From the NCBI GenBank assembly GCA_958295875.1, contig OY282379.1:1178001-1242000 (forward strand): a DNA stretch of 64,000 nt. Reading direction: 5' to 3'. The position numbers and the translations under genes are program-made. Shown here piece by piece: positions 56,201 to 64,000 of this stretch. Numbering within the stretch: position 1 is the stretch's first letter; each line of letters opens with the position of its first letter. This DNA comes from an uncultured Pseudomonadales bacterium. GTDB taxonomy: Bacteria; Pseudomonadota; Gammaproteobacteria; Pseudomonadales; Azotimanducaceae. The notes under the pieces are model-generated. The model was not told the origin of the DNA and did not search any database. It saw only the letters and a program-made list of their open reading frames with translations.

Positions 56201-57665
56201 CGGCGAAGACGTGCCGAGCGAAACGGCAGACCAGCGCGACGCCACCCAGCTTTTCGCCGAGTTCGCGCGCTGTTATGGCCCACGCACCGCGGCGGAGTTC
56301 GAGGTGTTGTTCCCCGCCGCTCCCACAGTGGTCGCCGCGGCGCTCGCCGAGCTCTGTGAAGCCAATGTGATGGTCGAGGGGCCGCTGATCGCCGGCGATG
56401 ACGCCAGGCGTTGCTGCGACGCGGAGAACCTGGAGACGTTGATCCGCTTCCAGCGGGCGGCGCGGCGCCCGGCCCTCGCGCCGCGTTCGGTGCGCGCGCT
56501 GCCGGCGTTCCTCGCCAACTGGCACGGCGTTGGCGCGGCTGCTTCGCAACCAGCGCTGTTGGACGCGGCGGAGCGTTTGCGGGGTTATCCCGCGCCGCTG
56601 TCGTTTTGGCTGGACGACGCTTGGCAGGCGCGGCTTGTCGGCTTCGCGCCGGAGCGCCTGAACGCCGCTTGCGCCAACGACGGCCTCGCTTGGCGCGGCG
56701 TGGGCAAGGAGTGGGCCACGTTCGCCTTCGCAGACGAGATCGACATGCTCGCCCCGCCGGCCGCGGGCGAAACGGGCATGCAACCGCGGTTCGCTGACCC
56801 TGCGGCGCGTTACACCTTCCACCAGCTGTTGGACGCCGGCGATGACGATGCCGAGACATTCAACGCTGCGTTTTGGACCGCCATTTGGGAGGGCGGGCTG
56901 GCCGCCGACGGGCCCCAAGCGCTGCGCACCGGCATGGAGCGGCGCTTTCGGCTCGTTGACGGCGGCGCGGGCCGCCAACAGCGCCTGCGTCGCCGCGCCC
57001 GGCGCGTCGCCCTCGGTTGGCCCGGCAACTGGTTCCTGACCGGGCGCGCCGACGCCGAGCGCGATGCGCTGGATGAGTTGGAAGCCGCGAAGGTGCGCTG
57101 CCAAGCGCTGTTGGATCGCTACGGCATCGTCAGCCGCGAAATCGCCAACCGCGAAGGAGGCGACTGGCGCTGGGCCAAGACGTTCACCGCGTTCCGCCTG
57201 ATGGAGTTGGCCGGGGAAGTGCTGGCCGGCTTGTTCTTCCAAGGCATGTCCGGGCCGCAGTTCGCCTTGCCGCAAGCCCTCCACCATCTCGAACGCCGCG
57301 ACGCTGCGCCAACGGCCTTCTACTTGAGCGCTTGGGACCCCATCGCGCCCACCGGCTTGGGGCTGGACTGGGAAGGCCTGCCCCAGCGCCGCGCCGGCAA
57401 CTACCTCGGCTTTCACCGCGGCGAGCTGGCGTTGACGGTGGAAAACGCCGGCAAGCGGCTGCACATTCTGCTCGACCCAGACGACCCTGCGTTGGATGCG
57501 CTGCTGCCCAACTTGACCACGCTGGCCGCGACGGGCCGCCGCCTCGTGGTGGAGACCATCAATGACGTGCCGGCGCGTGACAGCCCGTATCTCGCGGCCC
57601 TGTCTCGGCACTTGACGCTCGGCCAAGATCACCGCGGCGTGTTCTTCGAGCGCCAGATCGCCTGA
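53265..57665 (+). CDS. lhr: large ATP-dependent helicase Lhr
   Basis: A 1466-residue superfamily 2 helicase, near the E. coli Lhr length of 1538. Q-motif-like TEVQARSWPRIAAG, Walker A TAPTGSGKTLTAFLW, DEVH box LDEVHAVVENRRG, SAT (ALSATVRPLEAVARYIGG), and IATNSLELGIDVGALD-like and QRIGRAGHN motifs fill the first ~450 residues. The remainder contains the Lhr-specific winged-helix and C-terminal regions. Proposed role is in DNA repair, inferred from the family. Confidence 0.93.
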   Translation: MIGATPSAPEAASDAGDAPLDASTDALDAFHPLVAEWFRGRYGAPTEVQARSWPRIAAGEHVLVTAPTGSGKTLTAFLWALNAFARGDAAAGATRVVYISPLKALNSDIRRNLAQPLSELRQLFEERGEPFPVVRAQTRSGDTPPGERQRMLRRPPELLITTPESLALILSTARGREALATTETVVLDEVHAVVENRRGVSLMTSLERVVEVAGEVQRIALSATVRPLEAVARYIGGHAPRQPGRGAARTTPRAVRIVQSRMAKRIEFSIRFPAEARAAAENGIKIWDPLSDAFKDVIEANQSTLFFTNSRRMAEKITLKLNEDAAAPRAYAHHGSLSREIRTEVERRLKEGELKAIVATNSLELGIDVGALDAVALVQSPPSIAAAMQRIGRAGHNVGEPSRGLLYPSHARDFLDAAVIAQAIRERDIEPLRPMAGALDALAQVIISTTASETWRVEDLYAMLRRAAPYQALEREQFDLVVEMLAGRYAGARIRALEPRLVFDRRNGTVSARKGAVFALYAAGGTIPDRGYYKLREADSGALIGELDEEFVWEATVGQTFTLGAQSWRIHRITHNDVLAKPAPPNAAAPPFWRAENIDRRFHFAQREGDFLEFAEGLLAREEQEELLGHLRSQLGFDDVAATELVDFLARQRQATGCALPHRGHVLVEQVLAAPGGYASAEGERQVVLHTCWGGQVNRPIALAMAAAWRQRFDAPADIHADNHVIVARLGAEGDAEALLTLATPANLHALLREAVERSGFFGARFRECAGRALLITRGRFNQRMPLWLTRMQAKKLLATVSKLPDFPVLLEAWRTCLSDEFDLPAAEQALADLQSGAVRWSMTTASTPSPFAAAIAFAQINRYMYADDQPEHQDRSALADDLIRQATFDSRLRPRIDPAVVAAFEAKAQRSADGYAPRDAVGLAEWLKERVLIPAAEFHALLAAAGLEAPAEAQRIERGGIAWHVHGENLAHVRRVLLGEDVPSETADQRDATQLFAEFARCYGPRTAAEFEVLFPAAPTVVAAALAELCEANVMVEGPLIAGDDARRCCDAENLETLIRFQRAARRPALAPRSVRALPAFLANWHGVGAAASQPALLDAAERLRGYPAPLSFWLDDAWQARLVGFAPERLNAACANDGLAWRGVGKEWATFAFADEIDMLAPPAAGETGMQPRFADPAARYTFHQLLDAGDDDAETFNAAFWTAIWEGGLAADGPQALRTGMERRFRLVDGGAGRQQRLRRRARRVALGWPGNWFLTGRADAERDALDELEAAKVRCQALLDRYGIVSREIANREGGDWRWAKTFTAFRLMELAGEVLAGLFFQGMSGPQFALPQALHHLERRDAAPTAFYLSAWDPIAPTGLGLDWEGLPQRRAGNYLGFHRGELALTVENAGKRLHILLDPDDPALDALLPNLTTLAATGRRLVVETINDVPARDSPYLAALSRHLTLGQDHRGVFFERQIA

Positions 57666-57763
57666 CAACCCAACGGCAGGCGCTTGGCTGCTATAGTCCC
57701 GCGCCATTGTCGGGGCGCACTCGCACCGCGCCGCCATCCGTTTGCCAAGCTGAGAAGAGCACC

Positions 57764-58537
57764 GTGGCCAAGGACATTCCAGACGCAGTGCGCGAGATTT
57801 GCCTCGCCTTGCCCGAGGCCGATGAACAGCCCTCGCGCGGGTCTCCCAACTTTCGGGTGGCTGGCAAGACGTTCGCGACCCTGTCCATCAACCATCATGG
57901 CGATGGCAAGATCGCGTTGTGGTTGAACGCGCCGCCCGGCGCCCAAGCGCTGCACACGACGCGGGAGCCGGAGTTCTACTTCGTGCCGCCATACGTCGGC
58001 CCACGCGGCTGGCTGGGCGTCGAGTTGGACAAGGGGCTGAACTGGCGCGTCGTTGGCGAACGCCTGCACGAGGCATACCGCCATGTGGCGCCGGCGCGCC
58101 TCGCCGAGGCCACGCTGCCGGCCGCCGACATCGAGCCGCCAACGGCGACGATGGATGACGAATCCTTCGACCCGCTGCGCCAGCCTCGCGCCCAAGCCAT
58201 CCTCGCCGAGCTGCGGGAGTTCTGCTTAGGGCTGCCGGAAGCGTCCGAGACAACGCAATTCGGCTCGCCGGTGTTCAAGGCCGGCGCCAAGAACTTCTGC
58301 GGCGCGCATCGCTATGGCCGCCGCCTGCGGCTCGAGTTTCGGGTGAGCGCAGACCAGCAGGCCACGCTGACGTTCGACGAACGCTACTCGATTCCGCGTT
58401 ACATCGGCCATCATGGCTGGGTGGCATTGGATGTGGAGGACCACATCGATTGGGATGAGGTGCGCGAGCTCGCGCTCTCAAGCTACCGCCGCGCCGCGTT
58501 GAAACGCATGCTGCGCGCGCTGGACGGCATGGCTTGA
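57764..58537 (+). CDS. tandem MmcQ/YjbR-domain protein
   Basis: Two copies of the MmcQ/YjbR fold: about residues 1-115 (REICLALPEADEQPSRGSPN, FYFVPPYVGPRGWLGVELD) and about 140-255 (REFCLGLPEASETTQFGSPV, PRYIGHHGWVALDVEDHID). Single-domain relatives are small proteins of unclear function with a DNA-binding-like fold. GTG at 57764 follows AGAAGAG; the open frame begins further upstream at a TTG. Confidence 0.8.
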   Translation: MAKDIPDAVREICLALPEADEQPSRGSPNFRVAGKTFATLSINHHGDGKIALWLNAPPGAQALHTTREPEFYFVPPYVGPRGWLGVELDKGLNWRVVGERLHEAYRHVAPARLAEATLPAADIEPPTATMDDESFDPLRQPRAQAILAELREFCLGLPEASETTQFGSPVFKAGAKNFCGAHRYGRRLRLEFRVSADQQATLTFDERYSIPRYIGHHGWVALDVEDHIDWDEVRELALSSYRRAALKRMLRALDGMA

Positions 58538-58583
58538 GGCGCTTCGGCGCCGAGCAAGGGGAACTCGTGCGGGGGACTAGAGC

Positions 58584-59588
58584 ATGACCTTTCGGGTGTT
58601 GTGGCCACGCGCCTTTGGGCGCGACCACCAGGTTGAGGTGGATGCCTTGGGCGAAGGCTTCGCCGCAGAGTTTTGCCGCGGCTTCGACGACGTGACCGAG
58701 GCGCAGTGGCGCAACTGCGATGCCATCGTGGGCGTCGCACCCCCCACCGAATACTTGGACCGGCTCGACCGATGCCGCATCTTCGTCAAGACCGCGGTGG
58801 GATTCGACGATGTGAACCTCGCCGAGTGGGGCGCGCGGGGCATCCCCGTCTGCAACACCCCAGACTACGGCACGCGGGAAGTGGCAGACCACGCCATCGC
58901 GCTCATGCTGACGTTGGCCAAGAGCATCGCCTTCCACGATGAGAGCTTGCGGGCGGACCCCGTCGGCAACTGGCGGCCCGCCCTCAACCCCTATGGGCGC
59001 CGCCTATCGGACTGCACCTTCGGTGTGATCGGCATGGGCCGCATCGGCATGGCCGCCGCCCGACGCGCCGCGGCGTTCGACATGGACGTGGTGTTCCACG
59101 ACCCCTTCGTGCCCAATGGCACCGAGCTCGCCTTGGGGTTCCGGCGCGTCCAAACGTTGGCGGAACTGCTCGCCGAGAGCGACGTCGCCAGCGTTCACGT
59201 GCCCTTGAACGACGCCACGACGAAGCTGCTGGACGCCAGCGCCTTCGCGGCCGCCAAGCCGGGCATCACCATCATCAACACGGCACGCGGCCCGATCATC
59301 GATTTGGACGCGCTGCACGACGCGATGCGGAGCGATGTGGTGTTGGCGGCGGGGCTCGACGTATTACCCGACGAACCGCCGAACGTGGACGCCCCGCTCA
59401 TCGCCGCGTGGCGGCGCAACGAGGCATGGATCAAGCACCGCCTAGTGATCACGCCGCATTCGGCGTTCTTCACCCCGGAAAGCGTGCGCGACATTCGCGC
59501 CTTCTCCGCGCGCACCGCGGCGCGCTATCTACGCGACGGGCGGCTGGAAAACTGCGTGAACGAAGGGCTCTTGGCGCATCGGCGCTGA
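58584..59588 (+). CDS. D-2-hydroxyacid dehydrogenase family protein
   Basis: NAD(P)-dependent oxidoreductase of 334 residues. The dinucleotide fold has TFGVIGMGRIGMAAARRA. Catalytic residues are the Arg in INTARGPIIDLDAL, the Glu in LDVLPDEPPN and the His in VITPHSAFFTPES. The C-terminal-binding-protein-like branch is closest. Substrate unknown. Confidence 0.87.
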   Translation: MTFRVLWPRAFGRDHQVEVDALGEGFAAEFCRGFDDVTEAQWRNCDAIVGVAPPTEYLDRLDRCRIFVKTAVGFDDVNLAEWGARGIPVCNTPDYGTREVADHAIALMLTLAKSIAFHDESLRADPVGNWRPALNPYGRRLSDCTFGVIGMGRIGMAAARRAAAFDMDVVFHDPFVPNGTELALGFRRVQTLAELLAESDVASVHVPLNDATTKLLDASAFAAAKPGITIINTARGPIIDLDALHDAMRSDVVLAAGLDVLPDEPPNVDAPLIAAWRRNEAWIKHRLVITPHSAFFTPESVRDIRAFSARTAARYLRDGRLENCVNEGLLAHRR

Positions 59589-59647
59589 GCGCCCAAGGCG
59601 GCCATCGCGCAAGGCGCGGCGCGAAACTCGGGCGAAACGGGCGCGGT

Positions 59648-60076
59648 TCAGCCCACCGCCTTCAGGTCTGACCGGCTCACCACGCGGCTGCGCAACTCCG
59701 AGCTGGAGAACGGATGCGGGCGTTTGTTGAAGTAGCACCGCTCCAACGTTTCCTCGCGCCCGGTGAAGTGTTTCTCACGATATTCGTTGCCGAGAACGCG
59801 CACATCCCAGTGCAGGCACTGGAGAATCTCCAACACATGCGCCTCGGTGTCGTAGACGAGGGTTTCGTCCACATAGCGGCACGCCGCGACCTGAATCTGC
59901 CGCTCCACGATGCTCTGCACGGGCCGGTTCTTCTCCGCCCGGTCTATGCTTGGGTCGCTTTGGATGCAGACGACGAGGTGGTCGCAAACCGTCTTCGCTT
60001 CCTGCAGCATCAGCACATGGCCGGCATGGAATAGATCGAAAGCGCCAAACGTAATGCCCGTCTTCAGCGACGCCAT
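59648..60076 (-). CDS. cytidylyltransferase-like (TagD/nucleotidyltransferase fold) protein
   Basis: A 142-residue protein of the HxGH nucleotidyltransferase family: ITFGAFDLFHAGHVLMLQEA carries the HAGH motif, and YFNKRPHPFSSSELRSR occupies the place of the ISSTxIR-type motif. Relatives activate glycerol-3-phosphate or other small phosphates with CTP. It is unusually isolated from any surface-polysaccharide cluster. Confidence 0.78.
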   Translation of the reverse strand: MASLKTGITFGAFDLFHAGHVLMLQEAKTVCDHLVVCIQSDPSIDRAEKNRPVQSIVERQIQVAACRYVDETLVYDTEAHVLEILQCLHWDVRVLGNEYREKHFTGREETLERCYFNKRPHPFSSSELRSRVVSRSDLKAVG

Positions 60077-60145
60077 CAAAGGCTCCCCAACGCTTCGCCG
60101 CCGCAGACTCTAGCGCAGGCGCGGAAGTGGAGCAAATGCGTGAAC

Positions 60146-60166
60146 GGGATCATCACCTTCTGGACA
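60146..60166 (+). repeat. left terminal inverted repeat of the IS
   Basis: Reads GGGATCATCACCTTCTGGAC plus one A; complement matches the right end except for a short mismatch and one-base length difference. Confidence 0.75.
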
Positions 60167-60168
60167 GT

Positions 60169-60198
60169 GCCGCGCCCAAGGAAGCCCTTGGGCGCGGC
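60169..60198 (+). promoter_or_regulatory. strong hairpin between the IS left end and the transposase start
   Basis: GCCGCGCCCAAGG pairs perfectly with CCTTGGGCGCGGC over 13 bp around a 4-base loop (AAGC). No T-run follows, so it is not a classic terminator. It lies about 30 bases before the transposase start and could block incoming transcription or translation. Confidence 0.6.
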
Positions 60199-60228
60199 GG
60201 TTCGGTAGCCTATGAGTTGAGAAGCAAC

Positions 60229-63266
<3,038 letters not shown>

Positions 63267-63344
63267 GGCGGTAGGGTCGTCCTTTTGGGAAGTGGGCCGC
63301 GTTCTCAACGCGGACCGGCCGGCCGTCGCCAGCCCGGCTTGCTC

Positions 63345-63995
63345 CTAGGCTGCCGAGGACGCTGGCACCGCCGTCACGCGATAAACCCAAATCCGAAACT
63401 GCACGCCGGGTTCCCCCTTCGGCAACCCTTCGAAGGGTGCGCCGGCTTCCACCAGCGTCCAACTGCCGGCGGCTTCCAACGCTGCCTGTTTCTCTTTGAA
63501 GCCTTGCTCGGCGTACACGTCTTCCCGCAACGAGAAGACGACATGGCCACCGGGGCGCACCACGCGGGCGATCTCATCCAGCGCCGCGGCGGGGGCGTGG
63601 CCCAAGGTTAAGACGCCCACTGCCACCGCGGCGTCGTAGCGGCCATCCAGAAAGCCCAAGGGTTCACCCAAGCGCATCTCGAAGCGCTCCGCGTACACCG
63701 CCTTCTGCGCGGCGAGCGCCAGCATGTCTGGCGACATGTCCAGCGCATCGATGTGGCGGTAGCCAAGCTGGTGCAAAGCCGCACCGACCAAGCCCGTGCC
63801 GGCGCCGGCGTCCAGCACCTTCGCGTCCTTCGGCACGAAGCGCTGCACCGCGCTGGCGGCGGCCGATGGCAGCAAGTAGCCGAAGTCCCGCTCCAAGTCC
63901 TCATCGTAATCCGCCGCCCATTCCGCGTAGCGCTGCAGCAACTCGTCCGCGTCGCGGGCGGCGTAGACACGCTGCACTTTGTTCTCTTGGCCCAT
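63345..63995 (-). CDS. class I SAM-dependent methyltransferase
   Basis: A 216-residue methyltransferase of the Rossmann type. Motif I is KVLDAGAGTGLVGAAL; IDALDMSPDMLALAAQ provides the acidic ribose contact; EIARVVRPGGHVVFSL is the post-motif strand. YAEWAADYDEDLERDFGY at the front resembles methyltransferases acting on small molecules. Complete, with its start 5 bases from the window end. Confidence 0.88.
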   Translation of the reverse strand: MGQENKVQRVYAARDADELLQRYAEWAADYDEDLERDFGYLLPSAAASAVQRFVPKDAKVLDAGAGTGLVGAALHQLGYRHIDALDMSPDMLALAAQKAVYAERFEMRLGEPLGFLDGRYDAAVAVGVLTLGHAPAAALDEIARVVRPGGHVVFSLREDVYAEQGFKEKQAALEAAGSWTLVEAGAPFEGLPKGEPGVQFRIWVYRVTAVPASSAA

Positions 63996-64000
63996 GTCCA

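Overview
The window is GC-rich DNA, roughly two-thirds G+C, with mostly short intergenic gaps. It comes from a Gram-negative proteobacterium, most likely a gammaproteobacterium. The evidence is the outer-membrane set cdsA-rseP-bamA, a complete SUF iron-sulfur operon, a TadG-like protein, Lhr helicase and a CCA-encoding tRNA-Arg. The load of phytanoyl-CoA dioxygenase-type, luciferase-like, amidohydrolase and dimethylformamidase-like genes recalls marine, often host-associated, gammaproteobacteria; that lifestyle is an inference.

Region 1 (1-6.2 kb, minus strand) is an accessory island. It encodes a four-TM coiled-coil membrane protein, a lipoprotein with a possible VWA-like fold, a MotA/TolQ/ExbB-like channel with a very long coiled-coil tail, and a one-TM coiled-coil partner carrying an acidic residue at the TM entrance. 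It ends in an MmeI-like (Type IIL) restriction-modification enzyme cut by the window edge. It resembles the ZorA/ZorB motor of Zorya, but has a different periplasmic domain and different companions. It is the best candidate here for an undescribed defence system.

Region 2 (6.4-15.3 kb, plus strand) begins with a fused HMG-CoA reductase-mevalonate kinase, followed by cdsA, rseP, bamA and a DUF4153 membrane protein. The dxr gene that normally lies between cdsA and rseP is absent, which suggests that the mevalonate route replaced the DXP route.

Region 3 (15.3-39 kb) is metabolic: LLM flavin enzyme, MFS transporter, DUF3604 protein, a truncated M1-peptidase-like membrane protein, DMFase-like protein, epoxide hydrolase, aquaporin, ArfB, PhyH dioxygenase, amidohydrolase, glutathione-dependent formaldehyde dehydrogenase, SulP transporter, acyl-CoA synthetase, M20 peptidase, two unrelated gamma-glutamylcyclotransferases, a GFA-type protein and two D-threonine-aldolase-like proteins. 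Inside it (34.7-36.0 kb) lies a HEPN/small-protein pair, tandemly duplicated and with one HEPN copy decayed.

Region 4 (39.1-44.4 kb, minus strand) is a second unusual cassette: a secreted metzincin protease with leucine-rich repeats, a two-TM coiled-coil protein, and an FN3/coiled-coil/OmpA-like envelope protein. The protease part is visibly lower in GC and has an 11-bp C tract upstream.

Region 5 (44.6-50.6 kb) is sufBCDS-A-T-E behind a strong IscR type-1-like site and a probably leaderless promoter. Region 6 (50.7-64 kb) holds a TadG-like VWA protein, lhr, a tandem MmcQ/YjbR protein, a 2-hydroxyacid dehydrogenase, a cytidylyltransferase-like protein, an IS481-type insertion sequence beside tRNA-Arg(CCG), a type B carboxylesterase and a methyltransferase. 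No CRISPR array or rRNA was seen, and no gene-free stretch exceeds about 250 bases.
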